Of a stretch of DNA of 64,000 nt, positions 7,434 through 16,687 are shown piece after piece. The notes under the pieces were generated by a model. It had not been told where the DNA came from and did no database searches. It saw only the letters and a program-made list of their open reading frames with translations. Position 1 is the first letter of the stretch, and the number at the start of each line of letters is the position of its first letter. Made by a program: the position numbers and the translations under genes. This DNA comes from an uncultured Acidimicrobiaceae bacterium (GTDB lineage Bacteria; Actinomycetota; Acidimicrobiia; Acidimicrobiales; UBA10347): assembly GCA_905182135.1 (NCBI GenBank), contig CAJJAG010000002.1, positions 62,001 to 126,000 on the forward strand, written 5' to 3'.

Positions 7434-8240
7434 TCAATCAGTAAAGGTGCTGAGACGGCGATAACCGGTGATCCGGCCGATCGATACAGCGGCGCTTTCT
7501 CGAAGTGTGTTCGAAATCGTGGACTTGACGGCCGATGGCGATACGAAAGCGATAATCCCGAGTTCGTCGGCGATATCGAGCAAACGGTAATTGTGGTAAC
7601 CATCGGAAACCAGCAACACAGAGTCGAGCTGCAAATTTTGGATCTGTAAGGCCGACGCAGACAGTTGCTCCCAGCTGTTTGTGCCCTCGGGGATCACAAC
7701 AATGTCGGACTCGGGAACGCCCTCACCCAGCAGATACTCCAGGCCTGTTAGTCCTTCGGTCGTAGCATCACCAATGGCGCCAGCACCCGTCACGAAGACC
7801 CGGTCGACCACGTCGTCGTTGTACAGATTAAGCGCATGATCAAGCCGCGCTTGGAGCACGTAGGACGGCGATCCGTTGTATTGCGCAGCGCCAAGAACAA
7901 TGGCGGCGTCAGCCGGTCGAGTGTCGTCGTCACCTTGGGCGCTTGAGACCTGCACATAGTTGAAGACGAAATAGCCGGCGCAGGCCAACACCGCTAGCAG
8001 GACGAGCGCCACGAAACTACGACCGATTCGGCGAAACGTGGCGACTCGGAAAATTTTACGGCGAGGTTTCTCGACATCTTCGACGTAATGCCCATCCGCA
8101 CCGACCCGCTCATGAATGTCAAGGAATTCTTCGTCTTCCTCGCTGTTGGCCCAGTATTGGTAACCATCGCCAAGACGCTCCTCGCCTCGATACCCGGCGC
8201 TGAGGTCAGGCGGTTTATTCGCTTCGTTCGAGCTGTCCAC
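7434..8240 (-). CDS. DUF218 (YdcF/SanA-like) membrane protein
   Basis: A polar, acid-rich N-terminal region of about 80 residues precedes a transmembrane helix (FVALVLLAVLACAGYFVF) and a periplasmic/extracellular DUF218 domain: DAAIVLGAAQYNGSPS, VFVTGAGAIGD, EGVPESDIVVIPEGTNSWEQ, LLVSDGYHNYRL. DUF218 proteins of the SanA/ElyC/YdcF group are linked to envelope functions, but the reaction is undefined. It is last in an operon and overlaps the 3' end of gltX. The start is uncertain: GTG 8240 (26-nt overlap) is preferred, while TTG 8279 and GTG 8273 are in frame upstream without a better ribosome-binding site. Confidence 0.85.
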   Translation of the reverse strand: MDSSNEANKPPDLSAGYRGEERLGDGYQYWANSEEDEEFLDIHERVGADGHYVEDVEKPRRKIFRVATFRRIGRSFVALVLLAVLACAGYFVFNYVQVSSAQGDDDTRPADAAIVLGAAQYNGSPSYVLQARLDHALNLYNDDVVDRVFVTGAGAIGDATTEGLTGLEYLLGEGVPESDIVVIPEGTNSWEQLSASALQIQNLQLDSVLLVSDGYHNYRLLDIADELGIIAFVSPSAVKSTISNTLRESAAVSIGRITGYRRLSTFTD

Positions 8241-9573
8241 GAGCGTTTCGCAATCTTTCAATTGTCTTTTCACGGCCAAGCCGAACTAGCGGACCGTACA
8301 ACGGGATACCACCCATCTTTCCCGTTACTGCTACCCGCACGGGGACTGCAGATTTGACACCAAGCGTGTCGCCTACAGCACGAACAGTTTCGTTCAGAAC
8401 GTCTTCTTCCCAAACACAGTCAGCAAAGGCGGCCACAACGCCGTCGAGCACCTCATCAGCCTGCTTGGCTTTTCGTAAACCTTTATTCATGGCCTTTTCT
8501 TCAATTTCGATAGTGTCGAGGAAGAGCCAGTCGTACCACTGGGGCACTTCGCTAAGCGTAGCAACCCTCTGTTGCACGTCGCCAGCGAACTCTGTGACAA
8601 GAGCAACGTCGACTGCGTCGGGTGCCCAACGCTCATCGGACCGCAGGTAGGGGACGGCCTGTTCGACGAAGTCACTCGTTGCCAAGTTTTGGATATACGT
8701 GGAGTTGAAGTGGTCGAGCTTCTTCAGGTCAAAGAACGCTGCAGCCTTATTCACCCGGCCTAGATCAAATTTGTCGATGATCTCAGTCACGGGACGGATC
8801 TCGATGTCGTCATCAGGGCCCCAGCCCAGCAGCGCCAAATAGTTGACCATCGCCTCCGGCAGGTATCCCCTGGTGCGATAGTCCGCAATGGAGACATCGT
8901 CCCGACGCTTCGACAGCTTCTTACGTTGTTCGTTGACCAGCAGCGGCAGGTGTGCATAGATCGGCGGAGTCGCACCGATCTCTTCCATCAAGAGTTGCAC
9001 CTTGGGGGTGGTCGAGAGCAGGTCCTCGCCTCGGATTGCATGAGTGATCCCCATGTCTGCATCGTCGACAGCATTGGCCAGCAAGAACGTTGGTGTGCCG
9101 TTGGAGCGCCAGATAACGAAGTCTTCGAGGTCGTTCGTCTCAAAACTGACATCACCGCGAACAGCATCGGTAAACACGACCTGACGGTCGGACGGCACTC
9201 GGTAACGCACGGCGAGACCGTCGACCAACTCGGCGCCATCAACAACCGTGTTCTGTTCATCGACGCGCTCGGAAAGATAGGCGTTCCCTGATGCCAACAG
9301 ATCGCTAACAACCTGGCGGTGTCGATCACGAGACTCGCTCTGGAAGGACGGGCCTTCATCCCAGTCGATGCCAAGCCAACGCAGTTCATCGAAGATGACA
9401 TCGATCAGCTCTGGGCGGTTGCGGTCGCCGTCGGTATCTTCGATGCGCAACACGAAGGTTCCTCCGACCGAACGGGCGAACAGCCAATTGAACAGGGCTG
9501 TTCGGGCACTGCCTACGTGCAGGTAGCCAGTAGGAGATGGTGCGAACCTGCAGCGAATATCTGGATTAGTCAT
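8215..9573 (-). CDS. gltX: Glutamyl-tRNA synthetase
   Basis: 452 residues, class I synthetase. The HIGH-like motif appears as APSPTGYLHVGSARTALFNW (11-30), the acceptor-binding region carries VLRIEDTD, and KKLSKRRDDVS at about residue 235 is the KMSKS-equivalent loop. The C-terminal anticodon-binding helical domain is complete. It charges tRNA-Glu, and in many actinobacteria also tRNA-Gln for later amidation. Its ATG overlaps the stop of the upstream RDD gene (ATGA), so it is cotranslated in the operon hypothetical-RDD-gltX-DUF218. It may be non-discriminating, but that cannot be decided from the sequence. Confidence 0.96.
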   Translation of the reverse strand: MTNPDIRCRFAPSPTGYLHVGSARTALFNWLFARSVGGTFVLRIEDTDGDRNRPELIDVIFDELRWLGIDWDEGPSFQSESRDRHRQVVSDLLASGNAYLSERVDEQNTVVDGAELVDGLAVRYRVPSDRQVVFTDAVRGDVSFETNDLEDFVIWRSNGTPTFLLANAVDDADMGITHAIRGEDLLSTTPKVQLLMEEIGATPPIYAHLPLLVNEQRKKLSKRRDDVSIADYRTRGYLPEAMVNYLALLGWGPDDDIEIRPVTEIIDKFDLGRVNKAAAFFDLKKLDHFNSTYIQNLATSDFVEQAVPYLRSDERWAPDAVDVALVTEFAGDVQQRVATLSEVPQWYDWLFLDTIEIEEKAMNKGLRKAKQADEVLDGVVAAFADCVWEEDVLNETVRAVGDTLGVKSAVPVRVAVTGKMGGIPLYGPLVRLGREKTIERLRNARGQLERSE

Positions 9574-10256
9574 GCGAATTCTTCTGAATCTTCAGGAGCG
9601 ACGATGGTGTCACTGCGGGGTGAGGAAGCTGGTAAATATGACGATTTCGGCGTCGGCTCGGCCGTCATGGCACTCGGTTGACCCACCGCCGAAGGGGCGG
9701 TCCGTACGACGATGGTCCGCGCCACAAGATCGTGACCGGCCAGGCCATCGGAGCGGAACGCACCAAGCACGAACACACCAACACCCAGCACGGGAACAAG
9801 AACAAAAATGGCTGAGGGGAGGCCCAGCGATAATGGCGACACCTCAAACAGAATCAACGGCGACAACCAGAACAGCTGGCGAACAACTGAGCGCAGCAAG
9901 CCAACGCGCAAGCCGATGGGACCGGCCCCATTGATGTTCGTCACCGTCAGCCCCATCCACCGCTTGGCGGGAGTGGCGCCGTAGCAGCCTTCAAAGAGGG
10001 CGTGATAGCCGATCGAGGTGGCGACGAACACCCCCAGCAGCAGCCCCCACAGGGCCGTCGATGGCCCTTCGCACATAGCTGCGCCGGCCTGCACACAGGG
10101 CTCGGTCGACGTCAACCCAACGGACTGCAGCTGTCTCGACAAGACGATGAAGATGATCCACTGCGCACTGAAAAGCAGCAGGGCGTCGATAATAAAGGCG
10201 GAGAAGCGCGTGCCGAAGTCGGCCGCCGGCACTGGCGCCGACGAAGCAGTCATCAT
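9570..10256 (-). CDS. RDD family membrane protein
   Basis: About 228 residues from an ATG-ATG pair at 10256/10253. The RDD signature is visible as ADFGTRFSAFIIDALLLFS (R and D in the first helix). Further helices follow: LWGLLLGVFVATSIGYHALF, then the conserved GATPAKRWMGLTV motif, then LRVGLLRSVVRQLFWLSPL. A polar C-terminal tail of about 50 residues is probably disordered. Function is unknown; some RDD proteins act in ion or osmotic stress. The longer frame up to 10562 is a shadow of the preceding gene. Its start follows that gene's stop by 1 nt and its stop overlaps gltX. Confidence 0.85.
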   Translation of the reverse strand: MMTASSAPVPAADFGTRFSAFIIDALLLFSAQWIIFIVLSRQLQSVGLTSTEPCVQAGAAMCEGPSTALWGLLLGVFVATSIGYHALFEGCYGATPAKRWMGLTVTNINGAGPIGLRVGLLRSVVRQLFWLSPLILFEVSPLSLGLPSAIFVLVPVLGVGVFVLGAFRSDGLAGHDLVARTIVVRTAPSAVGQPSAMTAEPTPKSSYLPASSPRSDTIVAPEDSEEFA

Positions 10257-10257
10257 C

Positions 10258-10782
10258 TCAGTGAGATGGAAGCTCGAGCACCGAACGCCATTCGGTGGCG
10301 TCTTCGAGGATCTGCGTATGTGACTGACGTAGGTACTCGGTGGACACGGCATCGACGATCGCTCGTCGTTCGTTGTAATGATTCGGCTGCGCAACTTCTT
10401 CGAAGAGCTTTTTGCGGACCTCGACCAGTTCAGGGTCAGCCGGAGCCAGGTAGCCGAAAATACTGAACGCACAGCGGACATCGTGCACCGTAGGGGCCCG
10501 ACCGAACGCTGATGCCCGCTTGAGCGCAACGGCGACACAGCCAGCGATGACATCATTGGCATGTTCGTTCTTGGTCAGCTCCAGCTGAGCTTCCAATGAT
10601 CGAGCAAGTTTGATAGCAAAGCCTTGATCAGGGCCTTGTGAGCCCAACAGATCGCCTTTGGGTTGCCCTTCGGCGAACACATCACCCGGGCGGTCTGCAT
10701 TCCAGGTGCGATCGCGGCGGGGTGGCGACGCATAGTGCTGCGTAGCGACCGGCTTGGTTGGAACATTCTGTGGCTGGCTCAC
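10258..10782 (-). CDS. Conserved-looking hypothetical protein heading the gltX operon
   Basis: 174 residues from GTG at 10782. The first 55 residues are Pro/Arg-rich and probably disordered; from about 55 a helical domain follows (AIKLARSLEAQLELTKNEHA, DVIAGCVAVALKRASAFG, DVRCAFSIFGYLAPADPELV) and ends with VSTEYLRQSHTQILEDATEW. No known family is recognised, and no membrane helix or catalytic motif is visible. It is first in the operon with the RDD protein, gltX and DUF218, with the next gene starting 1 nt after its stop. Confidence 0.75.
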   Translation of the reverse strand: MSQPQNVPTKPVATQHYASPPRRDRTWNADRPGDVFAEGQPKGDLLGSQGPDQGFAIKLARSLEAQLELTKNEHANDVIAGCVAVALKRASAFGRAPTVHDVRCAFSIFGYLAPADPELVEVRKKLFEEVAQPNHYNERRAIVDAVSTEYLRQSHTQILEDATEWRSVLELPSH

Positions 10783-10854
10783 GCGATCACTCTAGTGGTG
10801 CTGGTTCTAGGTGTTGTCCACTCGAATTCGCCACACGCAAAACTGTTCATCAAC

Positions 10855-12618
10855 TCAGGTCGTTGGGGCATGCAGTAAGCCGAACACAATGCCATCAACG
10901 AGCGCCTGCCAGCTAGCTTCAACGATGTTCTCGCTGACACCAATCGTGGTCCAGCGTTCTACCCCGTTCGTCATGTCGATGAGAACACGGGTGACCGCTT
11001 CGGTGCCTGCGGACGTATCGAGGACGCGAACCTTGTAGTCGGTCAGCTTGATGTCGTCGAAGGCAGGGTAACGGGCACCTATGGCTTCGCTCAACGCCTC
11101 GTGCAGCGCATCGACCGGGCCGTTGCCTTCGCCAATGGCGGCGACTCGTTCACCGTCTACTCGCAACTTGACCGTGGCTTCGGTTTCCATCTCGACAGCT
11201 ATGTCGTTCCATGCTCGAGCGTTACTACCACTTCGGTGCTGGGTGCTGATCCGGAAGCTCTCGAGCTCGAAGTACGGCTGATTCCAGCCAGCGGCTCCAC
11301 GAAGGAGTAATTCAAAAGATGCGTCGGCGACTTCGAACTGGTACCCCTCGTGTTCGAGGCGCTTCAAGATATCGATGACTTCGCTAGTGGCTGTTGGATC
11401 GAGCTCGATGCCTATCTCGTTGGCGCGAATCTCAATACCGGCCTTGCCCGCCATCTCTGACACAACAAACCGAGCTTGATTACCAACCGTTTTCGGATCA
11501 ATGTGCTCATAGGCATCGGGTCGACGAGCGATAGCGCTCGTATGAAGCCCAGCCTTGTGCGCAAACGCCGAAGCACCAACATACGCCTGCTGAGGATCTG
11601 GTGTGAAGTTCGCTATCTCAGCGATCTGGTTGGCCACAGAAGTCAGGTGCACCATGTTCTCGGCAGGGATCGTCTCGATACCCATCTTCAAGCTCAGATT
11701 CCCGATGATCGGCACCAGGTTGCAGTTGCCAGTGCGCTCGCCGTAACCGTTGATGGTGCCCTGCACCTGAATGGCACCACCCTCGACACCAGCGAGTGCA
11801 TTGGCCACGCCGCATGCGGTGTCATCGTGCAAGTGCACACCAATGCCAACGTCGCCACCAAAGTAATCAACGATCTCCCCGACCGTGTCGCGCACCTGCG
11901 ACGGCAACGAACCACCGTTGGTGTCACACAGCACGAGCCGACTCGCGCCAGCCACCGCTGCTGCTTCGAGCACCTGCATGCTGAATTCAGGGTTGTTCCT
12001 GTACCCATCGAAGACATGCTCGGCGTCGTACATAACTTCAAGTCCGTTGGCGACCAGGAACTCGACCGAGTCGCGAACCATGGCCACGCCTTCTTCGAGC
12101 TCGACGCGCAACGCTTCAGTTACGTGATAATCCCAGCACTTGCCGACGATACAAACCACTTTGGTTCCGGCGCTGATCAGATTTTGTAACGTCTGATCTT
12201 GATCGATGCGACCACGCGGCCGACGGGTTGAGCCAAACGCCACGAATGTCGAATTCTCGAGCTTCAATTCGTCTGCGGCACGGCGGAAAAACTCGTCGTC
12301 CTTTGGATTGGCTCCCGGCCAGCCACCTTCGATGTAGTGCACACCGAGGCGATCGAGCTGACGGGCAATCTTCAGCTTGTCTTCGACGGTAAACGAGATG
12401 CCTTCAAGCTGGCTGCCGTCACGCAACGTCGTGTCGTAGATCTCAACCTGTTCGGCGACTCGGACACTTGAACGAGGCGCACCCTCGCTGCCATCATTGG
12501 CTGGATCGGCGGGCAGGCGTTTGCCTCGGCCCGGCTCCACCGAACCTGATGAAGGTGTTGTCATGTTGGGCACTCCAGGCATCGAGGTCATTGAGGTCAT
12601 TGAGGTCATTGAGGTCAT
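10855..12618 (-). CDS. cimA: (R)-citramalate synthase
   Basis: Up to 587 residues, DRE-TIM metallolyase family with a C-terminal LeuA dimerisation/regulatory domain. The N-terminal catalytic signature is EIYDTTLRDGSQLEGISFT. Metal-binding and active-site stretches include GVHLHDDTACGVANALAG and GYGERTGNCNL. The divergence from LeuA in length and motifs fits the CimA group (EC 2.3.3.21), which makes citramalate from pyruvate and acetyl-CoA for isoleucine. It follows leuB on the same strand after 99 bp, and LeuB/LeuCD also process citramalate. The first codons are a 9-bp repeat with several in-frame ATGs; ATG 12564, with GGAG 9 nt upstream, is a good alternative start. Confidence 0.92.
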   Translation of the reverse strand: MTSMTSMTSMTSMPGVPNMTTPSSGSVEPGRGKRLPADPANDGSEGAPRSSVRVAEQVEIYDTTLRDGSQLEGISFTVEDKLKIARQLDRLGVHYIEGGWPGANPKDDEFFRRAADELKLENSTFVAFGSTRRPRGRIDQDQTLQNLISAGTKVVCIVGKCWDYHVTEALRVELEEGVAMVRDSVEFLVANGLEVMYDAEHVFDGYRNNPEFSMQVLEAAAVAGASRLVLCDTNGGSLPSQVRDTVGEIVDYFGGDVGIGVHLHDDTACGVANALAGVEGGAIQVQGTINGYGERTGNCNLVPIIGNLSLKMGIETIPAENMVHLTSVANQIAEIANFTPDPQQAYVGASAFAHKAGLHTSAIARRPDAYEHIDPKTVGNQARFVVSEMAGKAGIEIRANEIGIELDPTATSEVIDILKRLEHEGYQFEVADASFELLLRGAAGWNQPYFELESFRISTQHRSGSNARAWNDIAVEMETEATVKLRVDGERVAAIGEGNGPVDALHEALSEAIGARYPAFDDIKLTDYKVRVLDTSAGTEAVTRVLIDMTNGVERWTTIGVSENIVEASWQALVDGIVFGLLHAPTT

Positions 12619-12619
12619 G
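12584..12619. repeat. Four-copy 9-bp tandem repeat at the cimA start
   Basis: GAGGTCATT occurs three times and GAGGTCATG once in perfect tandem. On the coding strand this is ATGACCTCA repeated, giving an N-terminus Met-Thr-Ser four times over, with an in-frame ATG in each unit. Copy number can change without shifting frame. Confidence 0.95.
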
Positions 12620-12717
12620 ATCAGCTAAGTCTGAAAAAGCCAGACCCGGTCAAATGATTGCTGTGTCGTTCCGGCGAATGCCGTGAGCGATGTGGCCGTG
12701 GCGTTCAAGCCGCCGAG

Positions 12718-13698
12718 CTACAGAGCTGCGGCGATTGCGTCGCCGATGGCAACGGTCCCGCCTTGGGTGTCACCTAGCTTGTAAGCCGCAGCAGTAACGC
12801 GGTCGGCAGCATCGTCTTCGCCGAGGTGACGCAGCATCATCGCACCTGAGATGATCGCTGCGGTTGGGTTAGCGATGCCCTGGCCAGCAATGTCTGGGGC
12901 TGAGCCGTGGACCGGTTCGAACATCGACGGGCCCGTTCTAGCCGGGTTCAAGTTTGCCGATGCTGCGAAACCGATGCCGCCGCTGACGGCACCGCCCAAG
13001 TCGGTCAATATGTCGCCGAACAAGTTGTCGGTAACGATCACGTCGTATTGCTGAGGCGCCTGCACGAAGTAAATGCATGCGGCATCGACATGGTTGTAGT
13101 CGGTGTCAACGTTCGGGTATTCCTCAGCAACCTCGTTAAAGGTGCGCTGCCAGAGGTCTCCGCTGAAGTTCAAGACGTTGGTCTTGTGGCAGAGCGTCAG
13201 ATGCTTGCGTTCGGTAGTGCTGGCCAAATCAAAGGCGTAACGGATAGCCCGCTCGACACCCATACGAGTGTTGACCGAACCCTGGGTTGCGACCTCAAAT
13301 GGGGTGTTCTTCCGCAGGATGCCGCCTTCACCGGCATACGCGCCCTCAGTATTCTCGCGGATCACCGTCATGTCGATGCCATCTTCGGCGGAGACAAACG
13401 GGCGCTGGTTGATGTAGAGGTCCAACTCGAACCGCATCTTAAGAAGCAAGCCTCGCTCGATCACACCTGGTGGAACGCCAGGCGTGCCAACGGCGCCAAC
13501 GTAAATGGCATCAAGGCCGCGCCATTCCTCGAGCGTCGAGTCGCTCAGGATCTCGCCGTCGCGCAGATAACGAGCGCCGCCGAGGTCATAGTCGACAGTC
13601 TCAAGCTCGACGCCAGCAGCGGCAATTACCTTAAGACCTTCGGCAATTACCTCAGGGCCGATCCCGTCGCCACCCATGATCCCGACTTTGTGTGCCAT
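12718..13698 (-). CDS. leuB: 3-isopropylmalate dehydrogenase
   Basis: 326 residues of the isocitrate/isopropylmalate dehydrogenase family, shorter than the ~360-residue proteobacterial form as in other actinobacterial LeuB. Visible are [12 protein letters not shown], the substrate arginines around [33 protein letters not shown], the lysine of LCHKTNVL, the metal aspartates in [15 protein letters not shown], and the adenine loop [13 protein letters not shown]. It oxidises 3-isopropylmalate with NAD (leucine pathway) and can act on methylmalate in the citramalate route. ATG at 13698 has GGAAG upstream. It leads the pair leuB-cimA. Confidence 0.94.
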   Translation of the reverse strand: MAHKVGIMGGDGIGPEVIAEGLKVIAAAGVELETVDYDLGGARYLRDGEILSDSTLEEWRGLDAIYVGAVGTPGVPPGVIERGLLLKMRFELDLYINQRPFVSAEDGIDMTVIRENTEGAYAGEGGILRKNTPFEVATQGSVNTRMGVERAIRYAFDLASTTERKHLTLCHKTNVLNFSGDLWQRTFNEVAEEYPNVDTDYNHVDAACIYFVQAPQQYDVIVTDNLFGDILTDLGGAVSGGIGFAASANLNPARTGPSMFEPVHGSAPDIAGQGIANPTAAIISGAMMLRHLGEDDAADRVTAAAYKLGDTQGGTVAIGDAIAAAL

Positions 13699-14009
13699 TG
13701 CTCTACTACTTCCCAGTAGCCCCAGTTTGGAGCGCGTTTACAGACCCTAAAGCCTAGGGCAAGCGCTCTCGATTGCCAGATCCGATGTAACGGGTCCTCT
13801 ACCCCTACTGAATTTTTAATCCCATCGAGGAAGCAACCACTGGCCTCGGACTTGTGAGTATCAGCGAACCTTACGCTCTAGAGGACCGGCTCTGGTTGGC
13901 TGAAGAGCCGAGCCCTGGTGATGATCGCTAACTGCTTCGGCACACCCCCAGACGAAGTCACAATTGGCGAGAAACTCTTGATGGGATCGGATGGGTACTC
14001 TGGTGGCTT
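13699..14009. other. Divergent intergenic region leuB / greA-leuCD
   Basis: 311 bp separating leuB (minus) and greA (plus), so it must hold both promoters. A small hairpin GGCTCT...AGAGCC lies at about 13887-13908. No leader peptide, T-box or clear -35/-10 pair can be called with confidence. Confidence 0.45.
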
Positions 14010-14480
14010 ATGGCTGACCCGAAGCAACTTTCGCAACAGGCCCACGACCGTCTTCAAGCCGAGCTTGAGGACCTGACAACCCGTGGCCGCATTGACATCG
14101 CTCGCAAGATCGAAACCGCCCGCGAACTGGGCGACCTCTCTGAGAACGGCGATTACCACGCCGCCAAAGAGGAACAAGGCAAGATGGAAGGCCGCGTAAT
14201 GCATCTCGAAGGCACCCTCGAAGACTGCATCATCGTCGAGGTCGCCGCCGCTACCGACACGGTTGCTATGGGCAACATCGTCGAGATCCGTTACGACGGC
14301 GACACCGGCACTGAGCGCTATCTGGTTGGCAGCATCGAAGAACGTCGCGAAGGCGTCACCGTCATGTCATCATCTTCACCACTTGGGGCCGCTTTGATTG
14401 GCGCCAAAATCGGCCAGGCCGTGTCCTATGAATCCCCCGGCGGCACGCTCGCTGTCGAAATCGTCGCAATCGAGGTTTGA
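14010..14480 (+). CDS. greA: Transcription elongation factor GreA
   Basis: 156 residues with the two-domain Gre layout: an N-terminal coiled coil (about 1-75) with ARELGDLSENGDYHAAKEEQ, whose tip acidic residues D and E enter the RNAP secondary channel, and a C-terminal FKBP-like domain with YLVGSIEE and SPLGAALIGAKIGQ. It stimulates transcript cleavage to rescue backtracked RNA polymerase. ATG at 14010. Its stop is only 3 nt from the GTG of leuC, so it appears to be the first gene of a greA-leuC-leuD operon. Confidence 0.95.
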   Translation: MADPKQLSQQAHDRLQAELEDLTTRGRIDIARKIETARELGDLSENGDYHAAKEEQGKMEGRVMHLEGTLEDCIIVEVAAATDTVAMGNIVEIRYDGDTGTERYLVGSIEERREGVTVMSSSSPLGAALIGAKIGQAVSYESPGGTLAVEIVAIEV

Positions 14481-14483
14481 ACC

Positions 14484-15923
14484 GTGACTCAGCAACCACG
14501 CACACTTAGCCAGAAAGTGTGGGACAACCATGTCGTCCCCACTTCCAACGAAAGCGCCTCAAGCAACGACGCCGCCGACAATGGCGCTGCGCTCTTGTAC
14601 ATCGACCTGCATCTCGTCCACGAGGTCACCTCGCCGCAGGCCTTCGAAGGCCTGCGCATCAGCGGCCGCACAGTCCGGCGCCCGGATCTGACTGTGGCAA
14701 CCGAAGACCACAACGTGCCAACCGAGAACCAACATCTTCCGATCCCCGACGAAATCGGCCGCAAGCAGGTCGATACCTTGCGGGCAAACACCAAAGAGTT
14801 CGGCATCACGAACTACCCGATGGGCCACGAGAGCCAAGGCATCGTCCACGTAATAGGCCCAGAACTCGGACTCACTCTTCCGGGCATGACCGTTGTCTGC
14901 GGTGACAGCCACACCAGCACCCACGGCGCCTTCGGAGCTATAGCGTTCGGCATCGGCACCAGCGAAGTCGAGCATGTTCTCGCCACTCAGACGCTGCCCC
15001 AGTTGGCACAAGAGACCATGGCGATCACTATCAACGGCGAACTCCCCGAGGGTTCAACCGCGAAAGACGTCGTACTTGCGGTGCTCGCCCGCACAGGCAC
15101 CAGCGGCGGAATCGGCGCCATCGCCGAGTACCGCGGTTCTGTGATCGAGAACTTGTCAATGGAAGGCCGCATGACGGTCTGCAACATGTCGATCGAATGG
15201 GGCGCCAAAGCCGGCCTCATCGCCCCCGACGAGATCACCTTCGACTACTTGAAAGGTCGTCCGCACGCTCCCCAAGGCGAAGCCTGGGACGAAGCAGTCA
15301 CAGCTTGGCGAGAACTCAAGACCGACGAAGGTGTCATCTTCGATCGCGAGATCATCATGGACGGCAGCGAATGCGTTCCTCACATCACCTGGGGCACCAA
15401 CCCCGGTCAAGTCGCGCCAATCGATAGCACGATCCCCTACCCGGCTGACTATGACGACACCGGCGAGGCAGACGCATGCTCTCGTGCGCTCGAATACATG
15501 GATCTCACTCCGGGCATGGCAATGCGTGACATCAACATCGACACGGTGTTCATCGGCAGTTGCACCAACAGCCGTATCGAAGACCTGCGAGCCGCAGCAG
15601 CGGTCGCCAAGGGTCACAAGGTCAAGGACGGCATACGTACGCTCGTCGTCCCCGGATCGGGCATGGTTCAAAAACAGGCCATCGCCGAGGGTCTTGACAA
15701 GATCTTCATCGAAGCTGGCTTCGACTGGCGTGAACCTGGCTGCTCTATGTGCCTGGCCATGAACCCCGACAAGCTGGCTCCCGGCGAGCGCAGTGCATCG
15801 ACCAGCAACCGCAACTTCGAAGGCCGCCAAGGCCGCGGCGGTCGCACCCATCTCGTTTCGCCCCAGGTCGCAGCTGCGACCGCAATCCTTGGCCACGTCG
15901 CCACTCCCGAGGATCTCTCATGA
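14484..15923 (+). CDS. leuC: 3-isopropylmalate dehydratase large subunit
   Basis: 479 residues, aconitase superfamily. The [4Fe-4S] ligands are visible as GSCTNSR (Cys at about 358) and CSMC (about 419-422). Other family motifs include [32 protein letters not shown] and [12 protein letters not shown]. An insertion of about 20 residues rich in Ser/Asn/Ala follows VWDNHVV at the N-terminus. It forms the heterodimer LeuCD, isomerising 2- to 3-isopropylmalate and probably also citramalate from CimA. The start is GTG at 14484, 3 nt after greA, and the stop overlaps the ATG of a 24-codon ORF (ATGA). Confidence 0.96.
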   Translation: MTQQPRTLSQKVWDNHVVPTSNESASSNDAADNGAALLYIDLHLVHEVTSPQAFEGLRISGRTVRRPDLTVATEDHNVPTENQHLPIPDEIGRKQVDTLRANTKEFGITNYPMGHESQGIVHVIGPELGLTLPGMTVVCGDSHTSTHGAFGAIAFGIGTSEVEHVLATQTLPQLAQETMAITINGELPEGSTAKDVVLAVLARTGTSGGIGAIAEYRGSVIENLSMEGRMTVCNMSIEWGAKAGLIAPDEITFDYLKGRPHAPQGEAWDEAVTAWRELKTDEGVIFDREIIMDGSECVPHITWGTNPGQVAPIDSTIPYPADYDDTGEADACSRALEYMDLTPGMAMRDINIDTVFIGSCTNSRIEDLRAAAAVAKGHKVKDGIRTLVVPGSGMVQKQAIAEGLDKIFIEAGFDWREPGCSMCLAMNPDKLAPGERSASTSNRNFEGRQGRGGRTHLVSPQVAAATAILGHVATPEDLS

Positions 15924-15994
15924 AGACTCGACTTACCACGACCGAAGATTGCCAGGCTGCAAAACAGCCGCAGCGAAGCAAGGTGAATTCCTAA
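15920..15994 (+). CDS. 24-codon bridging micro-ORF between leuC and leuD
   Basis: ATG at 15920 overlaps the leuC stop (ATGA), and the TAA at 15992-15994 overlaps the leuD ATG (TAATG). The encoded peptide begins [15 protein letters not shown] and is polar, with no membrane segment or known motif. Its exact fit suggests a translational relay in which ribosomes finishing leuC reinitiate here and then on leuD. An AAGGTG sequence inside its 3' end also serves as the leuD ribosome-binding site. Whether the peptide itself is stable or functional is unknown. Confidence 0.55.
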   Translation: MKTRLTTTEDCQAAKQPQRSKVNS

Positions 15995-16587
15995 TGGAAG
16001 CAGTACGTATTGTCCAGGGGCGAGTTGTTCCGCTGGAACGCAACGACGTCGACACTGATCAGATCATCCCGAGCGACTGGCTCAAGCAGGTCGAACGCAC
16101 TGGGTTCGAAAAGGGCTTGTTCAGCGAATGGCGAGACGACCCTGACTTCGTTATGAACAAGGAAGAACATGCCGGTGCAAAGATCCTGCTGGCTGGCCCC
16201 AACTTTGGCACAGGTTCGTCTCGCGAACATGCGGTATGGGCCATCATGCAGTACGGCTTCGAAGCTGTCATTTCACCCCGTTTCGGGCCCATCTTTGCCA
16301 ACAACTCGACCAAGAACGGTCTGGTATGTGTGCAGGTGGATCAAGAACTAGGTGACCAACTCATGGCTGCTGTACAGGCTGACCCACAGCTCGAGTTTGT
16401 CGTCGATGTAGAAAAGCTACGTCTCGAAGTGCCGGCACTCGCGGTAGACGTCGCCTTCGCTATGGACGCTCAAGTCCAGCATCGCTTCCTCGAAGGCCTA
16501 GACGACATCGGCCTGACCATGCAGCAGGGCGACGACATCTCGGCTTTTGAAGCCACCCGCCCCGGCTACATGCCCGCCAGTAATTAG
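15994..16587 (+). CDS. leuD: 3-isopropylmalate dehydratase small subunit
   Basis: 197 residues of the aconitase swivel domain. It opens with VRIVQGRVVPLERNDVDTDQ and contains LAGPNFGTGSSREHAVWA, the substrate-binding loop. It then has FGPIFANNSTKNGLV. It pairs with LeuC. ATG at 15994 follows AAGGTG at a suitable distance. The in-frame extension upstream to 15793 overlaps leuC and is not needed for the fold. Confidence 0.95.
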   Translation: MEAVRIVQGRVVPLERNDVDTDQIIPSDWLKQVERTGFEKGLFSEWRDDPDFVMNKEEHAGAKILLAGPNFGTGSSREHAVWAIMQYGFEAVISPRFGPIFANNSTKNGLVCVQVDQELGDQLMAAVQADPQLEFVVDVEKLRLEVPALAVDVAFAMDAQVQHRFLEGLDDIGLTMQQGDDISAFEATRPGYMPASN

Positions 16588-16687
16588 GCCGGGATCCGCA
16601 AGCTCTACCCGTGCGACATTCGCCGGGAAGGGCTACCGCCTGAACACTGAGCCTCATCCCTCCGCTCTGAAAGCAGAGTTACTCGCC

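Noticed and set aside
11476..12189. 237-codon plus-strand ORF
   Set aside because: Antisense to cimA with its active-site motifs on the other strand.
12907..13719. 270-codon plus-strand ORF
   Set aside because: Entirely antisense to leuB, whose motifs are complete; a shadow frame caused by high-GC codon bias.
15156..15896. 246-codon minus-strand ORF
   Set aside because: Antisense to leuC; no independent start context or motif.
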